From CAYPKG01 sp964411275 (lineage in GTDB: Bacteria; Bacillota; Clostridia; Christensenellales; CAG-138): a stretch of DNA of 37,310 bases. Shown piece after piece: positions 1 through 9,308 of this stretch. The position numbers were made by a program, and so were the translations under genes. The stretch lies in assembly GCA_964411275.1 (NCBI GenBank), contig CAYPKG010000020.1, forward strand, positions 1 to 37,310. Reading direction: 5' to 3'. Position 1 is the stretch's first letter. The number at the start of each line of letters is the position of its first letter. Below the pieces are notes generated by a model. It saw only the letters and a list, made by a program, of their open reading frames with translations, was not told the DNA's origin and searched no databases.

Positions 1-17
1 CCCCAGGGGATACTCTC

Positions 18-34
18 TTGCCGCTCTGCGGCAA
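18..34. repeat. Small perfect inverted repeat at window edge
   Basis: A 7-bp perfect stem (TTGCCGC / GCGGCAA) with a TCT loop. No T-tract follows on either strand, so it is not a convincing terminator. It may belong to the 3' region of a gene outside the window. Positions 76-113 hold a second weak structure with A6 on the left and T6 on the right around GC-rich bases, which could be a terminator for an upstream plus-strand gene. Nothing else is visible in 1-141. Confidence 0.25.
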
Positions 35-141
35 TTCACCTTAAGACATAGTCGAACAATCAAAACGTGAATCCTCAAAAAAGCGCAAGCTGCGCAGCAG
101 CGACGGTTTTTTGAAACACTTTACAAAAACGGGGGTTGGAT

Positions 142-1065
142 ATGGGGCTGTTATATTGGTTGGAGAGCATTCGCACCGCAGGGTTGGACGCGGTAATGTC
201 CCTCATCACCCACCTTGGGGGTGAAACGGTGTTCCTGCTGGTGGTGATGATCACGCTTTGGTGCCTTGACAAGCGCTGGGGCTTTCGCATGATGTTTCTG
301 GGCCTTGCGGGCAGCGGGATCAATCAGCTGTTAAAGGCGATTTTTCTCATCCCCCGGCCCTGGGTGAAAGATCCGGCTTTTACCATCGTGGAAAAGGCCC
401 GGGCTGCGGCTACAGGCTATTCCTTTCCAAGCGGCCATTCCCAGAGCATCGCCACGCTATCCGGCAGTGTGGGCCTTTGGAGAAAGAAAGCGGGCTGGTG
501 GATCGCTATGATCCTGATCTCGTTGCTGGTGGGCTTTTCCCGGATGTATCTTGGGGTGCACACGCCTCTCGACGTGGGGGTCGGGCTAATCAGCGGATGG
601 GCGCTGATCTGGGTATGCGGCGTACTGTTTCAAAAGGCGGACCAGGGGAATTCCAATCTATTGACCTGGATGCTGTGGGCAGGGTTTGCCCTCTGCCTGC
701 TTGCGCTGCTGTATGTGCTGTTGTTTCCCGCCCGGGAGGCCAACGTGGCCGAGTTTGACCAGCATGGGCTGCACAGCCTGTTTACTTTGGTGGGCACGTA
801 TTTAGGCGGCATGGCGGGGCTGTGGATGGATCAGAAGAAGACGGATTTCCAGGTGGATGCAATCTGGTGGGCGCAGATATTGAAGCTGTTTATCGGGCTG
901 GCGCTGGTGGTGGGGATCAAGGTGCTTCTAAAAGCGCCGATTAACGCCCTGTGCGGGGGCTTGCCTGTGGCCAACGCCCTGCGCTATTTCCTGATGGGGA
1001 TCGTGGGCGCGGGTCTCTGGCCCATGACGTTTGCTTTCTGGGCAAAGCTGGGGCAGCGGAAGTGA
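142..1065 (+). CDS. PAP2-family membrane phosphatase
   Basis: Integral-membrane acid phosphatase of the PAP2 / lipid phosphate phosphatase family, about 307 aa. The three family motifs are present (numbered from the ATG): K65 to R72-P73, PSGH at 96-99, and SR at 133-134 with H140 and D144, giving the two catalytic histidines and phosphate-binding Lys/Arg. Hydrophobic helices surround the motifs, and the C-terminal half continues with further membrane segments. This placement suggests an active site at the outer membrane face acting on lipid-linked phosphates such as undecaprenyl or phosphatidic acid species; the substrate cannot be told from sequence. An in-frame TTG lies 6 nt upstream at 136, but ATG 142 is preferred because GGGGG at 131-135 sits at a suitable spacing. 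It converges on hppA with a shared hairpin terminator. Confidence 0.9.
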   Translation: MGLLYWLESIRTAGLDAVMSLITHLGGETVFLLVVMITLWCLDKRWGFRMMFLGLAGSGINQLLKAIFLIPRPWVKDPAFTIVEKARAAATGYSFPSGHSQSIATLSGSVGLWRKKAGWWIAMILISLLVGFSRMYLGVHTPLDVGVGLISGWALIWVCGVLFQKADQGNSNLLTWMLWAGFALCLLALLYVLLFPAREANVAEFDQHGLHSLFTLVGTYLGGMAGLWMDQKKTDFQVDAIWWAQILKLFIGLALVVGIKVLLKAPINALCGGLPVANALRYFLMGIVGAGLWPMTFAFWAKLGQRK

Positions 1066-1106
1066 CGGCGGGCGGCGGCCCCTACAGATCGCCGCCGCAA
1101 GTACAT

Positions 1107-1146
1107 AAAAATCCTCCCCTCGTCGACGGCGAGAGGAGGATTTTTT
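1107..1146. terminator. Bidirectional Rho-independent terminator between PAP2 gene and hppA
   Basis: A 16-bp stem with one mismatch: AAAAATCCTCC-CTCG on the left pairs with CGAG-AGGAGGATTTTT on the right, around a 7-nt loop. A-rich and T-rich flanks make it functional in both directions. It lies 3' of both convergent genes. Confidence 0.85.
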
Positions 1147-1162
1147 GCTTCTTTCGTACTAT

Positions 1163-3127
<1,965 letters not shown>

Positions 3128-3272
3128 TTTTCAAAACCCTTTCCATAATTAAATTTTATAGCAAAAACTTATCAGTTGATTCACGTTATATCTCCTACTA
3201 GCATCGCAATTTTTTGAATAGAAGTCAATATGATTATTGAAAATGTGGTATTCTAATTAATTATAATGGATA

Positions 3273-3293
3273 CAGCGCAAATTATTTGCGCTG
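3273..3293. repeat. Perfect 21-nt palindrome between hppA and sigF
   Basis: Arms CAGCGCAAAT and ATTTGCGCTG around a single central T, in an otherwise AT-rich 237-nt gap. No T-tract follows on the minus strand, so it is not a standard terminator for sigF. It could be an operator for hppA (start at 3127) or a weak terminator or mRNA 3' end for the spoIIA operon. Function unknown. Confidence 0.5.
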
Positions 3294-3364
3294 GTTATAT
3301 GTTACGTTAAAAAATACTATAAACAGGTTAAAATTAGACATTTAATCGAAAGGCATGCCAGCAG

Positions 3365-4102
3365 TCAATGGGCGGCATCCCTTAATTTGCTTATGATACG
3401 GCTTTCCAGCCTTGAAATCTGCACTTGGGAAACACCCATCAGCCGCGCAATTTCCGATTGGGTTTTGTCCTGAAAGAACCGTAGCATGATAAGCTGACGT
3501 TCTCGCCCCTCCAGCTGTCCCAGCAGTTCTTTCAATAAAATACGGTCCACCATCAGGCCTTCCTCGCCCTCATCCTGCTGCATCCGGTCGAGAAGGGTGG
3601 TTTCAGAGCCATCGTCATATACATGCTCATACAAGGACATATGCGGCCGGGCGGCTTCCAGCGCGGCGGCCACGTCTTCGGGGGTAGCGCCCACTGCATC
3701 CGCCAGCTCCTGTATACCGGGGTCCCGGCCCAGGGTGCGCCGCAGGCGCTCCTGCGCGGCGGCGGTGCGCGCGGCCAGCTCCTTAATGGAGCGGCTGACC
3801 TTCACCATGCCGTCGTCGCGCAAAAACCGTTTGATTTCCCCTGCGATCATGGGGACGGCATAGGTAGAAAACCGCACGTTAAACCGTTCGGCATAATTAT
3901 TGATTGCCTTTACCAACCCCAGGCAGCCGATCTGAAACAGGTCGTCAAACTCCACGCCACGGCCCAGGTATTTCTTCACGATGGACTTAACAAGGGCGGT
4001 GTTGTGTTTCACCAGCCGTTCCATAGCGGCCTCGTCCCCTGTATGGGCCAGGCGTATCAGCGAAATGACCTCCTCATGGGGAAGCGGTGCGGCGTCCATC
4101 AT
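3365..4102 (-). CDS. sigF: Forespore sigma factor SigF
   Basis: RNA polymerase sigma-F (SpoIIAC), 245 aa, a usual length for the family; it directs early forespore transcription. Sigma-70 region 2 is seen around residues 30-100, including the DLFQIGCLGLVKA and RFSTYAVPMIAGEI stretches. Region 3 follows in the middle, and region 4 has a helix-turn-helix (QSEIARLMGVSQVQISRLE) near the C-terminus. It is the last gene of a spoIIAA-spoIIAB-sigF operon; its ATG overlaps the spoIIAB stop in an ATGA arrangement, implying translational coupling. A second ATG directly follows the first. Activity is expected to be held by SpoIIAB and released by SpoIIAA. Gene order and motif content separate it from SigG. 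Confidence 0.96.
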   Translation of the reverse strand: MMDAAPLPHEEVISLIRLAHTGDEAAMERLVKHNTALVKSIVKKYLGRGVEFDDLFQIGCLGLVKAINNYAERFNVRFSTYAVPMIAGEIKRFLRDDGMVKVSRSIKELAARTAAAQERLRRTLGRDPGIQELADAVGATPEDVAAALEAARPHMSLYEHVYDDGSETTLLDRMQQDEGEEGLMVDRILLKELLGQLEGRERQLIMLRFFQDKTQSEIARLMGVSQVQISRLESRIISKLRDAAH

Positions 4103-4539
4103 TGGCCATCGGTCCTTTTAATGCGCTTTATCATGGTAATTGAGGTGCCGCTTCCCACCTGGGACGAGACGGTAAGCTCCTGCATAAACGCCTCCATCAC
4201 AGCAAAGCCCATGCCGGAGCGCTCCAGCTCCGGATGTGAGGTATAAAAGGGCTGCCGCGCCAAGTCCACGTCCTCGATGCCCACGCCTTCATCCCGTACG
4301 GTGATCGTGAGGGTATTGCCCTTTACCCCGCAATCGAGATAAACCAAGCCCGGGCCGCCGCCATAGCCATGGATGACAGCGTTTGTCACCGCTTCGGAGA
4401 TGGCGGTGCGAATATCCGAAAGCTCTTCCAAGGTGGGGTTTAGCTGCGAGGCGAACGCGCCCACAACAGCCCTGGCAAACGCCTCGTTTTGCGAAAGGCT
4501 CGAAAAACTCAGGTGCATTTCATTATCAAACATATCCAT
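4099..4539 (-). CDS. spoIIAB: Anti-sigma-F factor and serine kinase SpoIIAB
   Basis: GHKL-fold ATPase (146 aa) that binds and holds SigF and phosphorylates SpoIIAA. The N-box (EAVTNAVIHGY, about residues 49-59), G1 box (DEGVGIED) and G2 box (ERSGMGFAVMEAF) of the ATP pocket are intact. AAAGGGG sits about 7 nt upstream of the ATG at 4539; a second ATG two codons later is an alternative. It follows spoIIAA after 74 nt and overlaps sigF by 4 nt. Confidence 0.96.
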   Translation of the reverse strand: MDMFDNEMHLSFSSLSQNEAFARAVVGAFASQLNPTLEELSDIRTAISEAVTNAVIHGYGGGPGLVYLDCGVKGNTLTITVRDEGVGIEDVDLARQPFYTSHPELERSGMGFAVMEAFMQELTVSSQVGSGTSITMIKRIKRTDGQ

Positions 4540-4613
4540 CCTTATCCCCTTTTGATTGGCATAGTCCCGTCCCGGGAGCTTTTCATATCGCTACTTGATG
4601 AAAGCCATTGGTA

Positions 4614-4919
4614 TCAGATCCGATCAACCAGCGCGTACAGCCCGGACATGCGGAATACCCGGTCCACATTAGCGGATACGCCGGACACGATCAGCCGCCC
4701 GCCCCGGGCGGTCAGCGCCCGGTAGCGCCCCAGAACCACGCCCAGGCCGGAGCTGTCCATAAAGCTGACGCCGCTCATATCCAGCTCGACTTCCTGGCAG
4801 CTTAGATCGGATACATAGGCGTCCAGCGCGCCGCGAATTTGCTCTGCGCTATGGTGATCCAGCTCCCCCTGAAGCCGGACGATAATGCGTTGTCCCCTGC
4901 GGATGGCGTTTAATTCCAT
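4614..4919 (-). CDS. spoIIAA: Anti-anti-sigma factor SpoIIAA
   Basis: STAS-domain protein (101 aa) that, when unphosphorylated, displaces SigF from SpoIIAB. The conserved GELDHHSAEQIR segment (about residues 18-29) and the phosphorylation loop MDSSGLG are present; S56 aligns with phosphorylated Ser58 of the B. subtilis protein. The frame is open further upstream to 5159, but ATG 4919 is chosen because a strong AAAGGAGGG lies just before it and homology starts there. The C-terminus stops soon after the VFRMSGLYALVDRI stretch, about 15 residues shorter than the Bacillus protein. First gene of the operon, behind a SigH-like promoter. Confidence 0.95.
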   Translation of the reverse strand: MELNAIRRGQRIIVRLQGELDHHSAEQIRGALDAYVSDLSCQEVELDMSGVSFMDSSGLGVVLGRYRALTARGGRLIVSGVSANVDRVFRMSGLYALVDRI

Positions 4920-5081
4920 ACCATTCCCTCCTTTCCCCAAGCCGAAAGGCTCGAGGGGGCCCACCCTCCCGGGCATGGCCCTTTGTCTCAATTCGGTTTT
5001 GTCCGGGTTCTTCCCTTTGAGGAAAGCCCACGGGTTGTGTCGATTGCCGTGTTTGTTTGTCAATATGGTCTTTTTGAGTGG

Positions 5082-5109
5082 ATTCCCCCTAATTGGAAGG
5101 ATGCCCTTT
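5082..5109 (-). promoter_or_regulatory. Candidate SigH promoter of the spoIIA operon
   Basis: Reading the minus strand: AAAGGGCAT, 12 nt, then GGGGAAT. The -10 matches the SigH consensus RNNGAAT fully; the -35 matches the first five positions of RNAGGAWWW, and the spacing is in range. SigH plus Spo0A-P is the known control of spoIIA in Bacillus and Clostridium. A 6/7 match to a 0A box (TGTCGAT, plus strand 5038-5044) lies about 35 nt downstream. The leader to the spoIIAA ATG would be about 155 nt. Confidence 0.6.
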
Positions 5110-5125
5110 ATATGGAAAAATATAC

Positions 5126-5165
5126 GAAAAAAACAAAACGGCATAGCCGTGCAGGCCATGCCGTT
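5126..5165 (-). terminator. Rho-independent terminator of iorAB
   Basis: On the minus strand, AACGGCAT-G-GCC pairs with GGC-T-ATGCCGTT around a short TGCAC loop, followed by TTGTTTTTTT. It lies about 20 nt past the iorB stop and insulates the spoIIA promoter. Confidence 0.88.
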
Positions 5166-5187
5166 TGCATCTGTTTCGTCTGGTTTG

Positions 5188-5766
5188 TTATTCGCCGTAG
5201 GTATAGCCCCGGCGGAACGCTTCCTTGTTCATGTCGATGAACTTGGGCTTTACGTTCGCCTCGATGGCCTTCATCCACTGGTCATAGCCAAAGGGCAGCT
5301 GTTTGGCAAGAACGCCCAGCAGCACCACGTTGGCGGCCTTGAATGTACCGCACTCCTGTGCGATGGATGTGGCGTCCAGGAAAATGGGGTTTTTCACGCC
5401 GGCCTTGATTTTGTCCAGACAGTCCGCCGGATATTCGGCGGCGCCGATGATAACCGGCATAGGCAGGATTTCCTGGGTGTTGACGATCATGGTGCCTGTG
5501 GGCTTCACATAGGGAAGGGCCCGGTACGCCTCCAGGTTTTCAAACGCCAGGACCACGTCCGCCTGCTCCTGCTCCACGATGGTGGAGTACACGGGGGCGT
5601 CTTCACTCATGCGCACATAGGTGACGACGGAGCCGCCGCGCTGGGACATGCCGTGCACCTCGCTGACCCGCACGTCATAGTTGTTTTCCAGCGCCATGTA
5701 TCCTAAGATTTTGCTTGCAAGCAGGGTACCCTGCCCGCCAACGCCAACGATCACAATTCCGATCAT
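5188..5766 (-). CDS. iorB: Indolepyruvate:ferredoxin oxidoreductase, beta subunit
   Basis: Gamma-domain subunit (192 aa) of the 2-oxoacid:ferredoxin oxidoreductase superfamily. With IorA it oxidatively decarboxylates aryl pyruvates from aromatic amino acids to aryl-acetyl-CoA, reducing ferredoxin in the cytoplasm. It opens with the glycine-rich GVGGQGTLLASKILG segment (residues 8-22) and contains SEVHGMSQRGGSV (about 35-47), both typical of IorB/PorC-type domains. ATG 5766 has AAAGGAGA 9 nt upstream. It follows iorA after 21 nt and shares its terminator. Confidence 0.94.
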   Translation of the reverse strand: MIGIVIVGVGGQGTLLASKILGYMALENNYDVRVSEVHGMSQRGGSVVTYVRMSEDAPVYSTIVEQEQADVVLAFENLEAYRALPYVKPTGTMIVNTQEILPMPVIIGAAEYPADCLDKIKAGVKNPIFLDATSIAQECGTFKAANVVLLGVLAKQLPFGYDQWMKAIEANVKPKFIDMNKEAFRRGYTYGE

Positions 5767-5787
5767 GTTACGCTCTCTCCTTTCCGA

Positions 5788-7506
5788 TCAGTTCAGCGCG
5801 CCGAAGGGGCACACTTTTTTGCACAGGCCGCAACCTACGCACTGGGTCGGGTCTATCGTCACGCCGGTTTGCGTCTTACGGATGGCGGGACACCCGATCT
5901 TCATGCACATACCGCAGTTTTTGCACTTTTCGGGATCGCAGGTCATGGCGACGCCAGGCTGCTTGACGATCAGCGCGCAGGGGCGGCGGGTGATGATCAC
6001 GGAAAGCTCTTCCCGGGCGGTCTCTTCCCTGAGAAGCTTCTCAAGGCCCTTCACATCGAAGGGATCGATGACCGTAACGTGCTTGGCGCCCAGGGCCTCG
6101 CAGACCTTGACGAGATCCAGCTGCGGCGCTGGGTTGCCGTGAATGTCAAGGCCGTTGGCCGGGTTGTTCTGGTGCCCGGTCATGCCGGTGATGGAGTTGT
6201 CGGCGATGATAACGGTGCCGACAGCCCTGTTGTAGACCATGTTGAGAAGCCCGGTCATGCCGCTGTGGCAGAACGTGCTGTCGCCCAATACCGCCACGGT
6301 CTTCTTGGCCTGCTCCACCCCGCGGGCCTTTTCAAAGCCGTGGGCCATCGTAAAGGACGCGCCCATGCAAATGCAGGAGTCCACTGCGGACAGCGGGGGC
6401 AGCGCGCCCAGGGTATAGCAACCGATGTCGGAGCATACCGTGAGCTTTAATTTATTGAGCACATAATACAGTCCGCGGTGGGGGCAGCCGGGGCAAAGCA
6501 CCGGAGGCCGTACCGGGATGCCAGGGGTGGTCATGGGGCCGGCTTCCGGCGCGCCTTCGAACTTCGCCGCGATCTTGCGGGCGAACAGCTCTCCCTGGAG
6601 GCCGGTCTTATCCTTGCCGGAGCAGGGGATGCCCCAGGCTTTGATGGTGTCCTCATAGAAGGGCTCCATATCCTCAACCACGTACAGCGTTTCTACCTGT
6701 TCGGCAAACTCACGCACGAGTTTTTCCGGCATGGGGTATGCCATACCGAGCTTCAGCACGGAAGCGTTGGGCATGGCTTCTTTCACATAGTTGTAGGCAG
6801 CACCGGAAGTGACCACGCCGACCTTTTTGTCCGCCCATTCAATGCGGTTGATGGGCAGCGTGTTGGCGTCTTCCGCTTCCTGCTTTTCCCGGGCCTCCAC
6901 CACCATATGGCGGCCAATCATGTTGCCGGGCATGGAAACGAATTTCTTGGGGTTCTTGACATAGTCCTTCAGGGGGACTTCTACGCGCTCGCCCACCTCC
7001 ACGAGGGTACGGGCATGGGCAATGCGGGTGGTCAGCCGGACGATGACGGGGGTATCGTATTTCTCGGACAATTCATAGGCAAGCTTCATGAAGTCCAAGC
7101 ACTCCTGGGAGTTGGAGGGGTCCAGTACGATGGCGTGGGACGCGCGGCCTAACAGGCGCGTATCCTGCTCGTTCTGGGAGGAGTGCATACCGGGGTCGTC
7201 CGCCACCACCACCACCATGCCGGCATTTATGCCGGTGTAGGTGGCCGTAAAGAACGGATCCGCCGCCACGTTCAGGCCTACGTGCTTCATGCAGGCCATG
7301 CTCCTCGCGCCCGCAATGGCCGCGCCCAGGGCGACTTCCACAGCCACCTTTTCGTTGGGCGCCCACTCGGAATAGATGCCGTCGTAATTTGCTACGTTTT
7401 CGTTGATTTCCGTGCTTGGCGTGCCGGGGTATGCGGAAGTCACGCGTACACCCGCTTCATAAACGCCGCGTGCGATCGCCTCGTTTCCTAGCATCAACTG
7501 TTTCAA
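5788..7506 (-). CDS. iorA: Indolepyruvate:ferredoxin oxidoreductase, alpha subunit
   Basis: Catalytic subunit (572 aa) carrying thiamine diphosphate and iron-sulfur clusters. The pyrimidine-binding and transketolase-like domains occupy the N-terminal part. The TPP-binding part includes CSDIGCYTLGALPP and GDSTFCHSG. The last 50 residues form a two-cluster ferredoxin domain: CKNCGMCMKIGCP and CVGCGLCKKVCP. The first cluster motif has an extra residue before its last Cys (CxxCxxCxxxCP), common in IorA. Translation appears to start at TTG 7506, since GGAGG lies 9 nt upstream and no in-frame ATG fits; the next ATG is codon 5. Linkage to the riboswitch-controlled thiamine operon is by cofactor only, not by operon. 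Confidence 0.95.
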   Translation of the reverse strand: MKQLMLGNEAIARGVYEAGVRVTSAYPGTPSTEINENVANYDGIYSEWAPNEKVAVEVALGAAIAGARSMACMKHVGLNVAADPFFTATYTGINAGMVVVVADDPGMHSSQNEQDTRLLGRASHAIVLDPSNSQECLDFMKLAYELSEKYDTPVIVRLTTRIAHARTLVEVGERVEVPLKDYVKNPKKFVSMPGNMIGRHMVVEAREKQEAEDANTLPINRIEWADKKVGVVTSGAAYNYVKEAMPNASVLKLGMAYPMPEKLVREFAEQVETLYVVEDMEPFYEDTIKAWGIPCSGKDKTGLQGELFARKIAAKFEGAPEAGPMTTPGIPVRPPVLCPGCPHRGLYYVLNKLKLTVCSDIGCYTLGALPPLSAVDSCICMGASFTMAHGFEKARGVEQAKKTVAVLGDSTFCHSGMTGLLNMVYNRAVGTVIIADNSITGMTGHQNNPANGLDIHGNPAPQLDLVKVCEALGAKHVTVIDPFDVKGLEKLLREETAREELSVIITRRPCALIVKQPGVAMTCDPEKCKNCGMCMKIGCPAIRKTQTGVTIDPTQCVGCGLCKKVCPFGALN

Positions 7507-7639
7507 TGATACCGACCTCCTTATTATTGTTGCAACTCATTGCCCTATGGTGATACGGATTGCCATACCTAGAGTACCTGTGACTTGCAGGAAATGAAAA
7601 ATGCATGGGTAAAGTGAAAAAAATTCATCTCACAATTTT

Positions 7640-7668
7640 ATTATACAGCAGAGAATTTTATTTGAAAA
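7640..7668 (-). promoter_or_regulatory. Candidate promoter of iorAB
   Basis: Minus strand: TTTTCA, 17 nt, TATAAT. The perfect -10 makes it plausible; the leader to the iorA TTG would be about 125 nt. Confidence 0.45.
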
Positions 7669-7830
7669 GGAAGGCGAAACGTTATACATAATATATTTTC
7701 TCGCCGATTTTGCACTTCTATTATATATTATTTTTGCAACCTTGTATACGGGCAACACGCGGGAATGCAGGAACCAAAACAAAAATATGCATAACCTGCC
7801 GGGATTATGCTGCATTATGGAATGTAAGAA

Positions 7831-7859
7831 TTGCATGCGCTTGCCAGAGGCTTTATAAT
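7831..7859 (+). promoter_or_regulatory. Candidate promoter of the duplicated secreted-protein gene
   Basis: TTGCAT, 17 nt, TATAAT, about 100 nt upstream of the ATG at 7963. The -10 is perfect, the -35 only partial. Confidence 0.45.
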
Positions 7860-7962
7860 AAAAGGGAAATTGAACAAATTTATTGTGCGGGGGTATCTTG
7901 CTGCCAGGCAGGGATAAAAGAGTGATAAGGACAAAAGAATACAGTCAGAATAGGGGAAACAT

Positions 7963-8787
7963 ATGAATACGAGAAAAAACTTGGCGTTAACTCTGGTCTT
8001 TGTCCTTATATTCGCTATAATGCTTCCGGCCCATGCAAATAAGGAACCAGCCCCAAATACGGATTTTACGATAACGTATGAAGCTATGGATGATTTGACA
8101 AGCGCATTGAGCTCGGATGCGACTGTTATTCCTGAACGTACAATCACAGAGTATCATTTAACCGATATTGAGAGAGCCGTTCTGAATGAGCTGTTTCACA
8201 ATATCACGAGAGTTAGCAAAAGCAGTCAAGGCAATGATGAGCGGTATGCGATTAATTATATGGATGAAGCTGGAATTGGATACCTTCATATTATTCCAAA
8301 GGAGCCAGACCCAAATAGGAATTTTATGATAACCTATGAAGCCATGGAAAATTTGACAAGCGCATTGAGCTCGGATGCGATTGTACTTCCTGAAAATATA
8401 ATCCTGGAGTATCATTTAACCGATATAAAATCAACCGTTCTGAATGATCTATTTCACAATATCACGAGGGTTGAAAAAATGGTTCAAGGTAATGAAGGGC
8501 GGTATTCGATTAATTATATGGATGAAGCGGGAAATGAATGCATTCTTGATATTCTAAATGATGGAACCATCACACAACATGAGTACGCAGAACAAACAGA
8601 CACGCTCATCATAAAGAGTGGCGATCAAGAAGAGGTTATTGAGAATTTTAGGGCTGGCTCCTCGATGAATGATGGTTTGAAAAAGAAAACCCGAATGCTT
8701 GTAATCGCCGCGATGGTACTAATTTTTATCATAGCGGTCGTTTGCGTTGTGATATTCAAAAAGGGAAGAAACAAAAGCGATTTATGA
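7963..8787 (+). CDS. Unrecognised membrane-anchored protein with two tandem 86-residue repeats
   Basis: 274 aa; I do not recognise the family. Residues 1-25 form a signal peptide (NTRKN, hydrophobic core, AHA cleavage region). Residues 27-112 and 113-198 are tandem copies of one domain with clear shared landmarks: KEP-PN, F--TYEAM, LTSALSSDA, EYHLTDI, LFHNITRV, INYMDEAG. A linker follows, then a membrane helix at about 243-266 and a short basic tail (KKGRNKSDL). It is therefore probably exported with the repeats outside and the C-terminus anchored. AGGGGA precedes the ATG. It stands alone between a divergent operon and a hairpin terminator, in AT-rich DNA unlike its neighbours. No catalytic motif is visible; a sensor or surface role is only a guess. 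Confidence 0.85.
   Translation: MNTRKNLALTLVFVLIFAIMLPAHANKEPAPNTDFTITYEAMDDLTSALSSDATVIPERTITEYHLTDIERAVLNELFHNITRVSKSSQGNDERYAINYMDEAGIGYLHIIPKEPDPNRNFMITYEAMENLTSALSSDAIVLPENIILEYHLTDIKSTVLNDLFHNITRVEKMVQGNEGRYSINYMDEAGNECILDILNDGTITQHEYAEQTDTLIIKSGDQEEVIENFRAGSSMNDGLKKKTRMLVIAAMVLIFIIAVVCVVIFKKGRNKSDL
8041..8556 (+). repeat. Tandem 258-bp intragenic duplication
   Basis: Two adjacent in-frame copies (8041-8298 and 8299-8556) of the same 258-bp unit. Long stretches are nearly identical at DNA level, for example the part encoding LTSALSSDA, so the duplication looks fairly recent, although both copies have already diverged in charged positions. Confidence 0.9.
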
Positions 8788-8808
8788 TAAGACCAAATAA
8801 TATAATAA

Positions 8809-8842
8809 AGGGCTGAAGCAGCGTTTGCCCCGCTTCAGCCCT
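8809..8842. terminator. Strong hairpin terminator between convergent genes
   Basis: Perfect 11-bp stem AGGGCTGAAGC / GCTTCAGCCCT with a 12-nt loop. On the minus strand it is followed by a T-rich run (TTTATTATATT), so it mainly serves the Usp-like gene; on the plus strand the tail is weaker. Confidence 0.8.
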
Positions 8843-8859
8843 ACTTTCTACTGACAGAT

Positions 8860-9306
8860 TTACTCCACCACAGCCATCTCCACTTGGGGAAGCCTCGCCT
8901 GCAGCCGCTCCACGATGGTACGCCCGTCCACTGTGAGGCTTTGCCTGCTCTCGCCCTGCTTGGGCGGCGCGCCCAGCACCATGATGGCCGCATGGTGGGC
9001 TTTGGCGTAGTCGCAAAGGGCGGCTTCCACGTCGTCCGCCCGCAAGACCGAAAGCGCCGCGTCGGACAGCTGTGCGGCGGTAAACAGATACTCCAGGGCC
9101 TCGCCCTCGTGGGGGTTTCCTAAAAAATTGTCGCCGGTGCGCACAAAATGCACCACATGCAAAGGCAGCCCGCCCTTTTCCCTGGCGATGGCCTCGCCCC
9201 GCTGGATGAGCCGGGCGCTGGTCTTCTGCCGGGTAACGCAGACCATGACGATATGCTGGGTATGCTGATGGGCCTTCATGGACCTGGGGGAAAGCATTTT
9301 TTTCAT
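8860..9306 (-). CDS. Universal-stress-protein-like protein
   Basis: 148 aa. The pattern fits a Usp / KdpD-type alpha-beta nucleotide-binding-like domain: an initial strand (HIVMVCVT), a helix with TSARLIQRGEAIAREKG, a second strand (LPLHVVHFV), and near the end AAIMVLGAPPKQGESRQSL followed by TIVERL. That last block resembles the GxxG-type loop and following strand of Usp domains. ATG 9306 follows AAAGGAGC. It lies 2 nt after the LOG-family gene, so the two are surely cotranscribed. A longer open frame overlaps it on the same strand but has no ribosome site or domain. The family call is moderate; the function is unknown. Confidence 0.75.
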   Translation of the reverse strand: MKKMLSPRSMKAHQHTQHIVMVCVTRQKTSARLIQRGEAIAREKGGLPLHVVHFVRTGDNFLGNPHEGEALEYLFTAAQLSDAALSVLRADDVEAALCDYAKAHHAAIMVLGAPPKQGESRQSLTVDGRTIVERLQARLPQVEMAVVE

Positions 9307-9308
9307 TG

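Larger units (their letters stand above)
7507..7962. other. 456-nt AT-rich divergent intergenic region
   Basis: Separates iorA (minus) from the duplicated secreted-protein gene (plus). I see one promoter candidate for each direction (listed separately) and no RNA gene, clear terminator or coding frame with a ribosome site. AT content is clearly above that of the flanking housekeeping genes. Confidence 0.6.

Noticed and set aside
4614..5159. SpoIIAA extended to 181 residues
   Set aside because: The extra 80 residues cover the SigH-like promoter and iorAB terminator, have no homologous character, and a strong ribosome site precedes ATG 4919.
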